64,000 nucleotides of DNA from Thermomonas hydrothermalis (GTDB lineage Bacteria > Pseudomonadota > Gammaproteobacteria > Xanthomonadales > Xanthomonadaceae). Location of the stretch: contig NZ_FQUK01000005.1 in NCBI RefSeq assembly GCF_900129205.1, positions 34,841-98,840 on the forward strand, in the 5' to 3' direction. A program made the position numbers and the translations under genes. The notes beneath the pieces were generated by a model. It was not told the DNA's origin and did no database searches. It saw only the letters and a program-made list of their open reading frames with translations. Shown piece by piece: positions 30,957 through 41,207 of this stretch (within the stretch, counting starts at the first letter, position 1; every line of letters begins with the position of its first letter).

Positions 30957-32266
30957 CTCGGCATCTGCTACTGCCACTGCTGGCGCTGGCCATCATCGGC
31001 ACGACCCGCGCTGGCGATGGCGATTTCCTGCCGCCGGAACCGCTGGCCATGCGTGCGCTGGCTGCACAACCGGATGTCCGTGCCGCAGTGGCAGCGGCCC
31101 AGGCCGCTGCTGCCGAACGCGATGCCCTGGCCGCTGGCAGCTACGAGTGGGAAGCCATCATGATCCCGCAACGGCGCACGGTGGATCCGCAGCTACGCTA
31201 TCGCGAGTTTGAAGGCCAACTGTCACGGCGCATTCGTCTGCCCGGAAAAGCCGCACTGGATCGGGCCATCGGCGAACATGCGCTGACCGCAGCGCAACTC
31301 GGCATCGATGACGCCACCCATCAGGCCGCGCGTCGGCTTGGACAGGACTGGATGACCTGGCTGCGCGCCGAAGCGCTGGCTGATGACGCCCAGCAGCAGC
31401 GCATGCTCATGGAACAGGCACGCCAACTGCTGGCACGGCGAGTTCAACTTGGCGATGCCGCCCGCCGTGATCTCGACCTGATGGATGCAGAACTGGCGCA
31501 ACTGCGTGCCGCCGAACTGTCTGCGCGGGCAGACGCCGATGCGGCCCGCAAAGCACTGGCCACGACCTATCCGCAACTGCCCTTACCCGCCAAACCACCG
31601 CAACTTCCAGAACCGACGCCACTGCCGCATGGGGCTGCCTACTGGCGGGATCTGATCATCCAGCGCAGCCACGAAATCGGCATCGCCCACCAAAACACCT
31701 TGCGCCAGCAGAGCGTGGCGGCACGGGCGCGTGCCGACCGGCTGCCCGACCCCAGCATCGGCTTGCGTGTGCTGGATGATCGCGGCGGTGCCGAGCGTGC
31801 GGTCGGGCTGGTCGTCTCGGTGCCACTCGGCACCCGCTACCGTCGTGATGTGGCCGAACGCGAAGCCGCCCATGCCGCCAAGGTCGAAGCCGAAGAGGCC
31901 ATGGTGCGGCTGGAAATCGTCCGTGACGCCCAGGCCACTGCTGATCTGGCCGAGGCACGCCAGGCCCAGTGGCAGGCATTGCAGGCCGCCGCGTTGGCCC
32001 AGGAAGCGGCCAGTGCGCGCACCCGGCGCGCCTGGGAACTGGGCGAGGCCAGCCTGCCCGAATGGCTACAGGCCGAACGCATGGCCCGTGCCAGCCGGGC
32101 CCAGGAACGGGTGGCGCGGGTGGATGCCCTGCATGCCGCACTGCGCGTGCGAATCGATAGCTATGAGCTGTGGCATGACAGCGACGCCGAGGAAACCTCC
32201 GCATCGGCACAGCACACGACTCTGGCCGTACCACAGGCACACGCCACGCCGCCTGCAAATCCATGA
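30953..32266 (+). CDS. Outer-membrane efflux factor (TolC/CzcC-like)
   Basis: Outer-membrane channel subunit of the efflux system, 437 aa. A signal peptide (MTRHLLLPLLALAIIGTTRA) is followed by two long Ala/Arg/Glu-rich coiled-coil regions (about 100-190 and 300-395), as in TolC-family proteins, with RLPDPSIGLRVLDD before the second repeat. The last 25 residues are Ala/His/Pro-rich. It ends the regulator-sensor-adaptor-pump-DUF3240 operon, and all components of a tripartite pump are present. Confidence 0.87.
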   Translation: MTRHLLLPLLALAIIGTTRAGDGDFLPPEPLAMRALAAQPDVRAAVAAAQAAAAERDALAAGSYEWEAIMIPQRRTVDPQLRYREFEGQLSRRIRLPGKAALDRAIGEHALTAAQLGIDDATHQAARRLGQDWMTWLRAEALADDAQQQRMLMEQARQLLARRVQLGDAARRDLDLMDAELAQLRAAELSARADADAARKALATTYPQLPLPAKPPQLPEPTPLPHGAAYWRDLIIQRSHEIGIAHQNTLRQQSVAARARADRLPDPSIGLRVLDDRGGAERAVGLVVSVPLGTRYRRDVAEREAAHAAKVEAEEAMVRLEIVRDAQATADLAEARQAQWQALQAAALAQEAASARTRRAWELGEASLPEWLQAERMARASRAQERVARVDALHAALRVRIDSYELWHDSDAEETSASAQHTTLAVPQAHATPPANP

Positions 32267-32333
32267 CAATGCCAGCACCCTGAGACATTGCCACGGCCGC
32301 CTCCCCGGTCGTGGCGATGCTTCGGAGTGAACC

Positions 32334-34136
32334 GTGCGTTTCTGGAGCCCCTCGATGCCGCGTCACCTGCTGCTGATTTTGCTGTGCTGGCCGTTGCTGG
32401 CCTTGGCCCAGACCTCCCCCCATCCCGCAGAGATGGACGCGCGGCTGCGTCAGCTCTACGAAAGCGAGTGGCAGTGGCGACAGCAGCAGCTCGCCGTCTG
32501 GGACGAGGACAACGATGCCCAGGCCGGTGTCGCCCAGACCCGACTGCCGGATGTCAGCCCCAAAGCGCAGGCCGCACGGCTGGCCTACCTGGAACAGTTG
32601 CTCGCCCAGCTCGACCAGATCGACGTGCAGGCACTGTCGCCCGCAGAGCAACTCAACTACGCGGTCTATCGGCCACAGATCGAACACCGGATCGCCGCGC
32701 TGCGTTTCCGCGAATACGAAATGCCGTTCAACTCCGACAGCGCGTTCTGGTCGGATCTGGACTTCATGGCCCGCGCCGAACTGCGCGACGCCGACGCCTA
32801 TCGCGCCTATGCCGCCCGCCTGCGCGATATCCCGCGCTATTTCGAGCAGCAGATCGCCAACATGCGCGCAGGGCTCAGACGCGGCTTCTCGGTGCCGCGC
32901 GCCGTGCTGACCGGCCGCGATACCGCGATCGCCGCCGTGGCCTTACTTGATGATCCACAGCAGGCCGTGCTGTTTGCCCCGTATCAGCGCATGCCGGCGT
33001 CGATCCCGCCAGCCCAGCAGGCCACCCTGCGCGCCGAGGGCGAAGCCGCGATCCGCGACGCGGTGATCCCGGCCTATCGACGGCTGCTTGCATTTTTCCG
33101 CGAGGAATATCTGCCCAAGGCCCGCACCACCCTGGCCGCCGAGGCGATGCCAGACGGGAAGGCGTGGTACCGCGAGCAGATCCGCCGCTACACCACCCTG
33201 GACCTGTCGCCGGAGCAGATCCATGCCATCGGCCTGCGCGAGGTGGCCGCCACCCGTGCCGAGATGGAGGCCCTGCTCGACCAGCTCGGATTTACCGGGC
33301 GCTCGCCGCAGACCCGCTTCCAGGATTTCCTCGCCTTTCTTCGCAGCGACCCGCAGTTCTATGCCAAAACCCCGCAGCAACTGCTGGAGCGCGCGGCCTG
33401 GATCAGCAAACGCGTGGACGGCCGGATCGGCCAACTGATCGGCACCCTGCCGCGTGGGCGCTTCACCATCGAACCCGTGCCCGCCGCGATTGCCCCCTAC
33501 TGGACCGCCGGCCGCGGCGGCGCCGACGTGTACTGGGTCAACACCTACGACCTGCCCAGCCGACCGCTGTACAACCTGCCGGCACTGACCCTGCACGAAT
33601 CTTCACCCGGCCACTCGCTGCAACAGCAACTGGTGCGCGAACAGGGCGCCCTGCCCGGCTTCCGCAAGGACTACATCAGCGCCTACGGCGAAGGCTGGGC
33701 GCTGTACAGCGAATGGCTCGGCAAGGAAATGGGGATCTACGAAACCCCGTACGAAGAGTTCGGCCGGCTCACCTATGCCATGTGGCGCGCCTGCCGGCTG
33801 GTGATCGACACCGGCATCCACCATTTCGGGTGGAGCCGGGAACGCGCCATCGCCTACCTGCGCGACAACACCGCACTCTCCACCCACGAAGTGGACACCG
33901 AAGTGGACCGCTACATCAGCTGGCCCGGGCAAGCGCTGTCCTACAAACTCGGGGAACTGGTGATCCGCGACCTGCGCCACGAGGCAGAAACCGCACTGGG
34001 CCCCCGGTTCGACGTCCGCACCTTCCACGACGTCGTGCTCGGCCAGGGCGCCCTGCCGCTGCCCGTCCTGCAGGCCCAGGTGCGGGCCTGGATCGCCGCC
34101 CGCCAGGCTGACGCACCCAGCGCCCCTGCACCGTAA
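32334..34136 (+). CDS. DUF885 family exported putative metallopeptidase
   Basis: Predicted periplasmic protein of 600 aa with a signal peptide ([14 protein letters not shown]). The C-terminal half has the DUF885 signature [13 protein letters not shown] (a HExxxGH zinc-site-like motif) and [17 protein letters not shown]. The N-terminal half is helical. GGAG seven bases before the GTG at 32334 supports this start over the ATG at 32355. Members are annotated as peptidases, but activity is poorly documented. It lies 67 bp after the efflux operon, probably as a separate unit. Confidence 0.85.
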   Translation: MRFWSPSMPRHLLLILLCWPLLALAQTSPHPAEMDARLRQLYESEWQWRQQQLAVWDEDNDAQAGVAQTRLPDVSPKAQAARLAYLEQLLAQLDQIDVQALSPAEQLNYAVYRPQIEHRIAALRFREYEMPFNSDSAFWSDLDFMARAELRDADAYRAYAARLRDIPRYFEQQIANMRAGLRRGFSVPRAVLTGRDTAIAAVALLDDPQQAVLFAPYQRMPASIPPAQQATLRAEGEAAIRDAVIPAYRRLLAFFREEYLPKARTTLAAEAMPDGKAWYREQIRRYTTLDLSPEQIHAIGLREVAATRAEMEALLDQLGFTGRSPQTRFQDFLAFLRSDPQFYAKTPQQLLERAAWISKRVDGRIGQLIGTLPRGRFTIEPVPAAIAPYWTAGRGGADVYWVNTYDLPSRPLYNLPALTLHESSPGHSLQQQLVREQGALPGFRKDYISAYGEGWALYSEWLGKEMGIYETPYEEFGRLTYAMWRACRLVIDTGIHHFGWSRERAIAYLRDNTALSTHEVDTEVDRYISWPGQALSYKLGELVIRDLRHEAETALGPRFDVRTFHDVVLGQGALPLPVLQAQVRAWIAARQADAPSAPAP

Positions 34137-34202
34137 GACGCCTCGCCCGCCCGCTGCGCCCCCACACCCCGAGTGCCAAAGGTGGTGGACTCATACACGC
34201 GC

Positions 34203-34231
34203 TTGCAGGCGCCATCGACGCCGGGCATAAT
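34203..34231 (+). promoter_or_regulatory. Promoter of rpmB-rpmG
   Basis: TTGCAG (34203-34208), 17-bp spacer, CATAAT (34226-34231). The implied leader of about 90 nt before rpmB can form small stems (GCTGCG/GCAGCG; CCTCCC/GGGAGG), a possible ribosomal-protein feedback site. Confidence 0.6.
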
Positions 34232-34327
34232 GCGCGGCTCGCTGCGTCCAGCAGCGCTGCCCGGCCCTGTGCCGGGGCCGCCGCCTCCCGGGCCATGGGA
34301 GGTCCCAACACCACTTCCGAGGTGCCC

Positions 34328-34564
34328 ATGTCCAAAGTCTGCCAAGTCACCGGCAAGCGCACGACGACCGGCAACAACGTCTCGCACTCCAACCGCAAGA
34401 CCCGTCGTCGCTTCCAGCCCAACCTCCACGAGCGCCGTTTCTGGGTCGCTTCGGAAAACCGTTGGGTCAAGCTCCGTGTTTCCACCGCCGCGCTGCGCAC
34501 CATTGACAAGAACGGCATCGATGCCGTCCTGGCCGATCTGCGCAAGCAGGGCCTGAAGGTCTAA
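34328..34564 (+). CDS. rpmB: 50S ribosomal protein L28
   Basis: Large-subunit ribosomal protein, 78 aa, the typical length for proteobacterial L28. [29 protein letters not shown] and [15 protein letters not shown] are diagnostic. It starts at the family-typical [10 protein letters not shown], and an in-frame upstream ATG (34295) would add eleven unconserved residues. It is followed 17 bp later by rpmG in the standard order. Confidence 0.97.
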   Translation: MSKVCQVTGKRTTTGNNVSHSNRKTRRRFQPNLHERRFWVASENRWVKLRVSTAALRTIDKNGIDAVLADLRKQGLKV

Positions 34565-34581
34565 CGAGGGAGGCGCACACC

Positions 34582-34746
34582 ATGGCATCCAAGCGCGACA
34601 AGATCCGTCTGATCTCCTCGGCTGGCACCGGCCACTTCTACACCACCGACAAGAACAAGAAGAACACGCCGAACAAGATGGAGATCAAGAAGTTCGATCC
34701 CGTCATTCGCAAGCATGTGATCTACAAGGAAGGCAAGATCAAGTAA
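34582..34746 (+). CDS. rpmG: 50S ribosomal protein L33
   Basis: A 54-residue ribosomal protein reading [20 protein letters not shown] and ending YKEGKIK. It has no cysteines, so it is the zinc-independent form of L33. A GAGGGAGG ribosome site lies just before ATG at 34582, and the stop is TAA at 34744-34746. It forms the rpmB-rpmG pair and is followed by a terminator. Confidence 0.97.
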   Translation: MASKRDKIRLISSAGTGHFYTTDKNKKNTPNKMEIKKFDPVIRKHVIYKEGKIK

Positions 34747-34772
34747 GCCGCCTTCCTGGCGTCAGCCACCCT

Positions 34773-34801
34773 ACGCCCGCCGCAAGGCGGGCGTTTCGTT
34801 T
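34773..34801 (+). terminator. Rho-independent terminator after rpmG
   Basis: Nine-base-pair stem ACGCCCGCC, loop GCAA, GGCGGGCGT followed by a T-rich tail (TTCGTTTGT). Confidence 0.85.
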
Positions 34802-34815
34802 GTGCACGGCAGTGC

Positions 34816-34821
34816 GATAAT
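34816..34821 (+). promoter_or_regulatory. -10 box abutting ubiE start
   Basis: GATAAT ends six bases before the ubiE ATG with no ribosome-binding site. Transcription would start at the A of the start codon, giving a leaderless mRNA. Confidence 0.55.
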
Positions 34822-34827
34822 CGCCGC

Positions 34828-35589
34828 ATGAACAGCTCACCTGGCGACACCGGCACCACCCATTTCGGGTTCCGCGAAGTTCCCGTCTCAGAAAAGCAAA
34901 AGCTGGTCGGCCAGGTGTTCTCCTCGGTCGCCCGCAACTACGACCGGATGAACGACGCGATGAGCTTCGGCATCCACCGGCTGTGGAAGCGCTTTTTCGT
35001 CGCCACCTGCCAGCTGCGCAAGGGCGACCGGGTGCTGGATCTGGCCGGCGGCACCGGCGACATCGCCGCTTTGCTAAAAGAGCGGATGGGCGACCACGGC
35101 CACATCGTGCTGGGCGACATCAACGGCGACATGCTGCGGGTCGGCCGCGATCGTCTGACCGACCGCGGCCTGGTGCGTGGGCTCGACTACGTGCAGTGCA
35201 ATGCCGAGGCGCTGCCATTTCCCGACGCCAACTTCGACCTGGTGACCATGGCCTTTGGGCTGCGCAACGTCACCGATAAGGACGCCGCCCTGCGCGAGAT
35301 CGCGCGTGTGCTGAAACCGGGCGGCCAGGCGCGGGTACTGGAGTTCTCCACGGTCACGGCCGACTGGCTCAAACCCCTGTACGACCTGCACTCGTTCCAG
35401 GTGCTGCCGCGGCTGGGCCGGCTGCTGGCCAACGACGCCGACAGCTACCGCTACCTGGCCGAATCCATCCGCAAACACCCGCCCCAGGACACCCTCAAGG
35501 CGATGATGGAAGCCGCCGGGCTGGCCCGTTGCAGCTACCGCAACCTGACCGCGGGGATCGTCGCCATCCATACCGGCTACAAGGTCTAA
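34828..35589 (+). CDS. ubiE: Ubiquinone/menaquinone C-methyltransferase UbiE
   Basis: SAM-dependent C-methylation of the quinone ring in ubiquinone synthesis, 253 aa. It shows [50 protein letters not shown] (SAM site), [10 protein letters not shown] and the C-terminal [15 protein letters not shown], all UbiE landmarks. The chorismatase at 13102 could make the 4-hydroxybenzoate that starts this pathway. A tight neighbour (five bp) follows. Confidence 0.97.
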   Translation: MNSSPGDTGTTHFGFREVPVSEKQKLVGQVFSSVARNYDRMNDAMSFGIHRLWKRFFVATCQLRKGDRVLDLAGGTGDIAALLKERMGDHGHIVLGDINGDMLRVGRDRLTDRGLVRGLDYVQCNAEALPFPDANFDLVTMAFGLRNVTDKDAALREIARVLKPGGQARVLEFSTVTADWLKPLYDLHSFQVLPRLGRLLANDADSYRYLAESIRKHPPQDTLKAMMEAAGLARCSYRNLTAGIVAIHTGYKV

Positions 35590-35593
35590 CCCC

Positions 35594-35785
35594 ATGGACG
35601 GACAGCCGCCACTGAAGACGTTCCGGGAGAGCCGTTGGCGCTATTCGCAGTTTGTCGTCCTGGGCCTGATCGTGGCAGGGCTGGTGAAATGGCTGAGCCC
35701 ACTGGGCTGGCTGGCGGCGCTGGGCATCGGCGCGGCCGTCGGCGTGGCCTATCTGCTGTTTGAAAAGAAGCGTGGTGTGATCTGA
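35594..35785 (+). CDS. Small conserved-looking membrane protein
   Basis: 63 residues with two hydrophobic segments (about 20-34 and 36-55) flanked by charged ends ([17 protein letters not shown]). I do not recognise the family. Short gaps to ubiE (four bp) and ung (five bp) indicate one operon. Confidence 0.65.
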   Translation: MDGQPPLKTFRESRWRYSQFVVLGLIVAGLVKWLSPLGWLAALGIGAAVGVAYLLFEKKRGVI

Positions 35786-35790
35786 TCGGG

Positions 35791-36552
35791 ATGACCGCAT
35801 CCGCCTCGCCCGACGTCCGCCTGGAACCGAGCTGGAAGGCCCGCGTGGGGGCTTGGTTCGAACGCGAGGACATGCGCCAGCTGGCGGCGTTTCTGCGCCA
35901 GCGCAAAGCGGACGGGGCAACCATCTATCCGCCCGGCCCGCAGATCTTTGCCGCCTTTGCCGCCACCCCGTTCGAGGCGGTGAAGGTGGTGATTCTCGGC
36001 CAGGACCCCTATCACGGCCCGGGGCAGGCGCACGGGCTGTGTTTTTCCGTGCCGCCGGGCGTGGCGGTACCGCCGTCGCTGGACAACATCTACAAGGAGC
36101 TGGCCCGCGACACCGGCTTCGTCCGCCCCGATCACGGCTGCCTGCTCCCGTGGGCCCAGCGCGGGGTGCTGCTGCTCAACAGCGTGCTTACGGTGGAAGC
36201 CGGGCGGCCGGGCAGCCATCAGGGCCGGGGCTGGGAAGGCTTTACCGACCACGTGGTGGACGTGCTCAACCGTGAACGCGAGCACCTGGTGTTCCTGCTG
36301 TGGGGCAGCTACGCCCAGAAAAAAGGCGCGGTGATCGACCCGCGCCGCCACCGGGTGCTGAAAGCGCCGCACCCTTCGCCGCTGTCGGCGCACCGCGGCT
36401 TTCTGGGCTGCGGGCACTTCTCCGCCGCCAACACCTACCTGGCCCGGACCGGGCAGGCGCCGATCGACTGGCAGCTGCCGCCGGCGCAGGCCCTTGCCAA
36501 CCTGGCAGGGCGCCCCCATTCACATCAGAATCGGCAGCCAAACGACGGCTGA
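35791..36552 (+). CDS. ung: Uracil-DNA glycosylase
   Basis: Removes uracil from DNA (family-1 UDG), 253 aa. The water-activating loop [22 protein letters not shown] contains catalytic Asp72 and His75. The uracil pocket [10 protein letters not shown] and the DNA-intercalating loop [13 protein letters not shown] are also intact. It begins [20 protein letters not shown]. The rpoH gene follows on the same strand after a 100-bp structured leader. Confidence 0.97.
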   Translation: MTASASPDVRLEPSWKARVGAWFEREDMRQLAAFLRQRKADGATIYPPGPQIFAAFAATPFEAVKVVILGQDPYHGPGQAHGLCFSVPPGVAVPPSLDNIYKELARDTGFVRPDHGCLLPWAQRGVLLLNSVLTVEAGRPGSHQGRGWEGFTDHVVDVLNREREHLVFLLWGSYAQKKGAVIDPRRHRVLKAPHPSPLSAHRGFLGCGHFSAANTYLARTGQAPIDWQLPPAQALANLAGRPHSHQNRQPNDG

Positions 36553-36561
36553 ACGGCCAGC

Positions 36562-36624
36562 GTTGCAGTATTGCAACACTCAGGAACTCGTTCTTTCTTT
36601 AGCAGTCCAACCCGGCGACTGCTA
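36562..36624 (+). promoter_or_regulatory. Two inverted repeats in rpoH upstream region
   Basis: GTTGCA-GTAT-TGCAAC (36562-36577) is operator-like. TAGCAGTC and GACTGCTA (36600-36607 / 36617-36624) form a perfect 8-bp stem with a 9-nt loop, ending 28 bases before the rpoH ATG. The ribosome site (GAGGGG) lies outside the stem. The role could be regulatory protein binding or mRNA structure. Confidence 0.4.
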
Positions 36625-36652
36625 GGATGGCAGCATACGAGGGGAAACCACC

Positions 36653-37525
36653 ATGACAACTACCGCTTTGGTCGCCAACAACCTGCCGATTCCCGTCCCC
36701 AGCGCGATGGGTTCGCTGGAGGCGTACATCGGTGCGGTCAACCAGATTCCCATGCTCAGCGCCGAGGAAGAACACCGCCTGGCGCTGCGTCTGCGCGAGC
36801 ATAACGACCTGACCGCGGCGCAGGAGCTGATCCTGTCGCATCTGCGCTTCGTGGTGCACGTGGCTCGCAGCTATGCCGGCTACGGTCTGCCGCTGGCCGA
36901 CCTGATTCAGGAAGGCAACATCGGCCTGATGAAGGCGGTCAAGCGTTTCGACCCGTCGCTCGGCGTGCGACTGGTGACGTTTGCCGTGCACTGGATCCGC
37001 GCCGAGATGCACGACTTCATCATCCGCAACTGGCGGATCGTGAAAATCGCCACCACCAAGGCCCAGCGCAAGCTGTTCTTCAACCTGCGCAAGAACAAGA
37101 CCCGCTTGGGCTGGATGAATGCCGAGGAAGTGCGCGCCATCGCCCGCGATCTCGATGTCAGCGAGCAGGACGTGATGGAGATGGAAGCCCGTCTGTCCGG
37201 CCGTGACATCGGCTTCGACCTGCCCGAGGACAGCGATGACGAGCATGCCACGCCGTCGCCGGTGAGCTATCTGGTGGCCGAAGGTGCCGACCCGGCCGCG
37301 GCGTACGAGGCCGAAAGCACCGAAGCCAACCAGCTGGAAATCCTGCGTGACGGGCTGGCCAAGCTGGATCCGCGCACCCGCGACATCATCAAGCGGCGCT
37401 GGCTGGATCCGGACAGCAAGGTCACCCTGCAGGAACTGGCCGACGAATACGGCGTCTCTGCCGAGCGCATCCGCCAGATCGAAGCCAGCGCGTTGAAAAA
37501 GATGCGGGCACTGCTGGCGGCATAA
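36653..37525 (+). CDS. rpoH: Heat-shock sigma factor RpoH (sigma-32)
   Basis: Alternative sigma factor for heat-shock promoters, 290 aa. Region 2 ([32 protein letters not shown]) and the RpoH box ([15 protein letters not shown], about residues 138-152), which marks sigma-32 among sigma-70 proteins, are present. Region 4 contains [27 protein letters not shown] lies eight bases before the ATG. The leader has a stable stem-loop, which may matter for heat control. Confidence 0.97.
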   Translation: MTTTALVANNLPIPVPSAMGSLEAYIGAVNQIPMLSAEEEHRLALRLREHNDLTAAQELILSHLRFVVHVARSYAGYGLPLADLIQEGNIGLMKAVKRFDPSLGVRLVTFAVHWIRAEMHDFIIRNWRIVKIATTKAQRKLFFNLRKNKTRLGWMNAEEVRAIARDLDVSEQDVMEMEARLSGRDIGFDLPEDSDDEHATPSPVSYLVAEGADPAAAYEAESTEANQLEILRDGLAKLDPRTRDIIKRRWLDPDSKVTLQELADEYGVSAERIRQIEASALKKMRALLAA

Positions 37526-37593
37526 GCCGCAGGGCTTGCCGGCCGGTGCCGCGGCCCGCAAGACCGTCGCCACGACAGCGCAATGACCACACA

Positions 37594-37632
37594 CCCGGCC
37601 CGGCGGCCCACTCCGCCGGGCCGGGCCGTTTT
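37594..37632. terminator. Strong terminator between rpoH and transaldolase gene
   Basis: Thirteen-base-pair perfect stem CCCGGCCCGGCGG / CCGCCGGGCCGGG with a six-base loop, then CCGTTTTG on the rpoH side. It lies in the convergent gap. Confidence 0.8.
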
Positions 37633-37655
37633 GTGGGGAAACACCGCGCCCGCGC

Positions 37656-38597
37656 TCAACCGCGCTGGGCGGCCAGCAACGCCTCCAACGCGCGCTGATC
37701 GGCGGCGAACTTGCGAATGCCTTCGGCCAGTTTCTCGGTGGCCATCGCATCCTCGTTGAGCTGCCAGCGGAACACAGGTTCCGGCAGCGGTGCCGGCGCA
37801 GGCAGCCGCTGGCCGTCATCGCACAGCACGCGCTCGACCCGGTCCTGGCCCTGCGCCAGCGCCGCCAGCAACTCCGGCGCAATGGTCAGCCGGTCGCAAC
37901 CGGCCAGCGCCAGCACCTGCCCGGTGTTACGGAAGCTGGCGCCCATCACCACCGTGGCATAGCCGTGCCGCTTGTAGTGGTGCCAGATGCGGGTGACCGA
38001 CTGCACGCCCGGATCCTCCTGCGGCGTGGCCGGCGCGGGCAGACCCTGCGCCAGATGCCAGTCGAGGATGCGGCCGACGAACGGCGAGATCAAAAACACG
38101 CCGGCATCGGCGCAGGCCACCGCCTGTGCAAACGAGAACAGCAGGGTGAGGTTGCAGTGGATGCCCTCACGCTCCAGCCGCTCGGCGGCGCGGATGCCTT
38201 CCCAGGTGGCCGCGATCTTGATCAGCAGCCGGTCGCTGCCGATACCGGCATCGGCGTACAGCTGCACCAGACGGCGGGCCCTGGCGACGGTGGCCTCGGT
38301 ATCGAAGCTCAGCCGGGCATCGACCTCGGTGGAGACACGGCCCGGAATCAGCTTGAGGATCTCAGCGCCGATCGCCACCGCCAGCCGGTCGCAGGCATCG
38401 GCCAGCGGATCATCACCGCCGGCCGCCGCCAGCGCCGCCGCCACGTGCTCGGCGTAGGCAGGCAGACGGGCCGCTTTCAGCAGCAGCGAGGGGTTGGTGG
38501 TGGCATCGATCGGCCGGAACCGGGCGATGGCGTCGATGTCGCCGGTGTCGGCGACCACGGTGGACAGTTGGCGTAGCTGGTCGAGCGGGGTGGTCAT
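37656..38597 (-). CDS. tal: Transaldolase (TalB type)
   Basis: Pentose-phosphate enzyme exchanging a dihydroxyacetone unit between sugar phosphates, 313 aa (TalB-length class). The Schiff-base Lys127 lies in [13 protein letters not shown]. Other family motifs are [31 protein letters not shown] and [18 protein letters not shown]. The start is [10 protein letters not shown] at 38597, since the 18-residue upstream extension is not family-like. It lies 50 bp downstream of priA on the same strand and may be co-transcribed. Confidence 0.96.
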   Translation of the reverse strand: MTTPLDQLRQLSTVVADTGDIDAIARFRPIDATTNPSLLLKAARLPAYAEHVAAALAAAGGDDPLADACDRLAVAIGAEILKLIPGRVSTEVDARLSFDTEATVARARRLVQLYADAGIGSDRLLIKIAATWEGIRAAERLEREGIHCNLTLLFSFAQAVACADAGVFLISPFVGRILDWHLAQGLPAPATPQEDPGVQSVTRIWHHYKRHGYATVVMGASFRNTGQVLALAGCDRLTIAPELLAALAQGQDRVERVLCDDGQRLPAPAPLPEPVFRWQLNEDAMATEKLAEGIRKFAADQRALEALLAAQRG

Positions 38598-38647
38598 GGG
38601 TGTGCACGTTGCGGTGTCGAAACCAAGCATTGTCGCCGATACGACGA

Positions 38648-40834
38648 TCAATACAGGTCGGCTGGATCGACATCCAGCGACCAGCGCACCCGCCGCGCCT
38701 CGGGCGCGGCGTACAGGGCGGGCACGACGGCGGCCAAGGCGCGATGCAGTCGCGGCCGCTGTGGGCTGACCAGCACCAGTTGCATGCGCACCTGCCCGGC
38801 ACGCCGCGGCATCGGTGCTGGCAGCGGGCCAGCCACCTCGATGGCATGCGCGGCCAACAGGTCTTTGGCACGCTGCAGGAAGGCACGGGCGGGGTCCTGC
38901 TGCCGCGCCTGCGCCCGCAGCAAGGCCAGATGTGCAAACGGCGGCAGGCCGGCGGCCTGGCGCTGGGCCAGCTCGGCCTCGGCCCAGGCGTGATAGCCCC
39001 CTACGAGCAGCGTCTGCAGCAAGGGATGGTCGGGGTGGTGGGTTTGCAACAGCACCTCGCCCGGCCGGTCGGCGCGGCCGGCGCGCCCGGCCACCTGCAC
39101 CAGCAGCTGCGCCAGCTTCTCGCCACTACGGAAATCTACCGAGAACAGCCCCTCATCGACGCCGACCACCACCACCAGCGTCAACCCGGGCAGGTCGTGG
39201 CCCTTGGCCAGCATCTGCGTGCCGACCAGGATGCCGGGCCGGGCCCCAAGGGTGTCGAAATGTTTCTGCACGGCATCGCGATGCCCGGTACTGGCGCGGT
39301 CGATGCGCAACACCGGCCAGTCTGGAAAGCGCTCGCGCAAAGCGTCCTCGATGCGCTCGGTCCCGTTGCCCTGCGCCTGCAGCGCCAGGCTGGCACAGTC
39401 CGGGCAGGCCGGTGGCGCCGGTCGCCGGTAGCCGCAGTGATGGCATTGCAACATTCGGCCCTGGGCATGGACGGTCATCGCGGTCGGCCGTTCTGGCGTA
39501 CTGCAATGCGGGCAGTGCGCGCTCCAGCCGCAGTCGTGGCACAGCAGCACCGGGGCGTAGCCGCGCCGATTGCGGAACACCAGAACTTGCCCGCCTGCCT
39601 GCAGCGCGGACTCGATGGCCGCCACCGCCGCTGCGGCCAGACCGGCCTGCAGCGGCCGCTTGCGCACATCCATCACCCGCACCTGCGGCGGACGCGCCTG
39701 GCCTGCCCGCTGCGGCAGGCTCAGATGCCGGTAGCGACCGCTGCGCGCGTTGTGCAGCGACTCCAGCGACGGCGTCGCACTGCCCAGCACGATGGGCACA
39801 CCGAGCGCACGCGCACGCACCAGGGCAAAGTCGCGGGCGTGGTAGCGCACCCCTTCGAACTGCTTGTAGCTGCCGTCGTGCTCCTCATCGATCACGATCA
39901 GCCCGGCCTGCGGCAACGGGGTGAATACCGCCGAGCGGGTCCCGACCACCACCCGCGCCTGTCCGTGCAACGCGTCAAGCCAGGTCCGCGCCCGTTCGCC
40001 ATCGCTCAGGCCCGAATGCAGCGCATGCACTGGCACCCCCAGCCGCGCCCGAAACCGCGCCAGCAACTGCGGGGTCAGGCCGATCTCTGGCACCAGCACC
40101 AGCGCCTGCCGACCACGCGCCAGGCAATCGGCAATGGCGTGCAGGTACACCTCGGTCTTGCCGCTGCCGGTCACCCCGTCGAGCAGGAACGGCGCAAACC
40201 CGCGCGCGGCGCACACGGCCTCGATCGCCGCCTGCTGCGCCGGGTTGGGCGTCAGCGTCATCGCCGCCGGGGCAACGGCCGGGGCCGGCGGCAACGCCAC
40301 CGACTCGACCAGCCCACGCTCGCGCAACGCGCGCAACGGCGCGCGCCAGCCCGGCAGCGCGGCATCCAGCTGACGCTCGTCACGGGCCTCCTCGGCCAAC
40401 AGGCTGGCCAATGCCTTCGGCTTGCCCGCGCGCATCGCCGACAGCGCGGTGCGACCGGCCTCGTTCAGCACCCAGCCACGGCGGGTGATGTCGGGCAGCG
40501 GTTCACCGTGACGCAGTGCTGCCGGCAGCGCGGTCGCCAGCACCTCGCCCAGCGGCGCGTGCAGATAGCCAGACAACCAACGCAGCGAGGCCAACAGCTC
40601 CCCCTGCAGCACGGGCACCTCGTCCAGCACCGCCTCCACCGCCCGCAACGTCACCCCGTCCGGCGCCGGGCCGTGGCCGACCACGATGCCGCACAGCGTG
40701 CGCGCGCCGAACGGCACCCGCACCCGTTGCCCGACCTGCACCTGCTCCGCCGCCCATCCCGCCGGCGGCAGGTAGTCGAACACCTGCGGCAGGGGCACCG
40801 GCAGGGCAAGTTGCAGGACGGTGGGGTCGGTCAT
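38648..40834 (-). CDS. priA: Primosomal protein N' (replication restart helicase PriA)
   Basis: 3'-5' DNA helicase that reloads the replisome at stalled forks, 728 aa. The N-terminal DNA-binding domain ([14 protein letters not shown]) is followed by the helicase with Walker [15 protein letters not shown] and [11 protein letters not shown] zinc-binding cysteine cluster ([14 protein letters not shown] and [17 protein letters not shown]) lies inside the helicase part, as expected. Downstream motifs are [20 protein letters not shown] and [11 protein letters not shown]. Its 5' side faces the origin-like region at 41.0-41.24 kb. Confidence 0.97.
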   Translation of the reverse strand: MTDPTVLQLALPVPLPQVFDYLPPAGWAAEQVQVGQRVRVPFGARTLCGIVVGHGPAPDGVTLRAVEAVLDEVPVLQGELLASLRWLSGYLHAPLGEVLATALPAALRHGEPLPDITRRGWVLNEAGRTALSAMRAGKPKALASLLAEEARDERQLDAALPGWRAPLRALRERGLVESVALPPAPAVAPAAMTLTPNPAQQAAIEAVCAARGFAPFLLDGVTGSGKTEVYLHAIADCLARGRQALVLVPEIGLTPQLLARFRARLGVPVHALHSGLSDGERARTWLDALHGQARVVVGTRSAVFTPLPQAGLIVIDEEHDGSYKQFEGVRYHARDFALVRARALGVPIVLGSATPSLESLHNARSGRYRHLSLPQRAGQARPPQVRVMDVRKRPLQAGLAAAAVAAIESALQAGGQVLVFRNRRGYAPVLLCHDCGWSAHCPHCSTPERPTAMTVHAQGRMLQCHHCGYRRPAPPACPDCASLALQAQGNGTERIEDALRERFPDWPVLRIDRASTGHRDAVQKHFDTLGARPGILVGTQMLAKGHDLPGLTLVVVVGVDEGLFSVDFRSGEKLAQLLVQVAGRAGRADRPGEVLLQTHHPDHPLLQTLLVGGYHAWAEAELAQRQAAGLPPFAHLALLRAQARQQDPARAFLQRAKDLLAAHAIEVAGPLPAPMPRRAGQVRMQLVLVSPQRPRLHRALAAVVPALYAAPEARRVRWSLDVDPADLY

Positions 40835-41004
40835 GCCGGCAGTCTAGGGAATCTCCGACCACTCCGGAGACGCCCCTCGGCCACGGCTGGCCTACGGATG
40901 GCGTGGACGCCGAGCCCGCCCCGTGCGCCCGGCACGTTGCCCGCATCTATTTCCTGAATGCTGAGGAACTGACGGCAAACCGTTGTTTTCCATCGAGAAG
41001 TTTC

Positions 41005-41029
41005 GTTATCCACACAATCTGTGGATAAC
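41005..41029. repeat. Perfect inverted pair of DnaA boxes
   Basis: GTTATCCACA, spacer CAATC, TGTGGATAAC: ten-base-pair perfect arms, each holding a consensus TTATCCACA DnaA box. Confidence 0.8.
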
Positions 41030-41056
41030 TGTGTTGACAGCCGCTTGAACACCCTG

Positions 41057-41084
41057 CGCAAGGGCCGGTGTAGCGGCCCTTGCG
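41057..41084. repeat. Ten-bp hairpin inside origin-like region
   Basis: CGCAAGGGCC, eight-base loop, GGCCCTTGCG. It resembles a terminator stem, but no gene is transcribed into it from the left, and it sits between the DnaA boxes and the AT-rich repeats. Confidence 0.55.
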
Positions 41085-41092
41085 TCGTCCTG

Positions 41093-41120
41093 GTCAAAAA
41101 ATCGCCACGTCAAAAAAATC
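41093..41120. repeat. Tandem AT-rich repeats (unwinding-element-like)
   Basis: GTCAAAAAATC (41093-41103) and GTCAAAAAAATC (41109-41120) repeat with a 16-bp period. On the other strand they read GATTTTTTGAC, recalling the GATC/T-rich 13-mers of bacterial duplex-unwinding elements. Confidence 0.55.
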
Positions 41121-41207
41121 TTTACAAGACAAGATGTTATCCGTGGAACGGAACACCTGTTGAAGCGACATTCAGGCGTGAAACCAGGGCTGTGACGGCT
41201 TTTTTAC

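Noticed and set aside
34137..34327. Open frames overlapping the rpmB leader on both strands
   Set aside because: They run in the wrong frame across rpmB, whose protein sequence and promoter are clear.
38600..40957. 785-codon open frame antisense to priA and running into the origin-like gap
   Set aside because: Low-complexity Gln/Arg/Leu shadow; priA helicase and zinc motifs are on the other strand.
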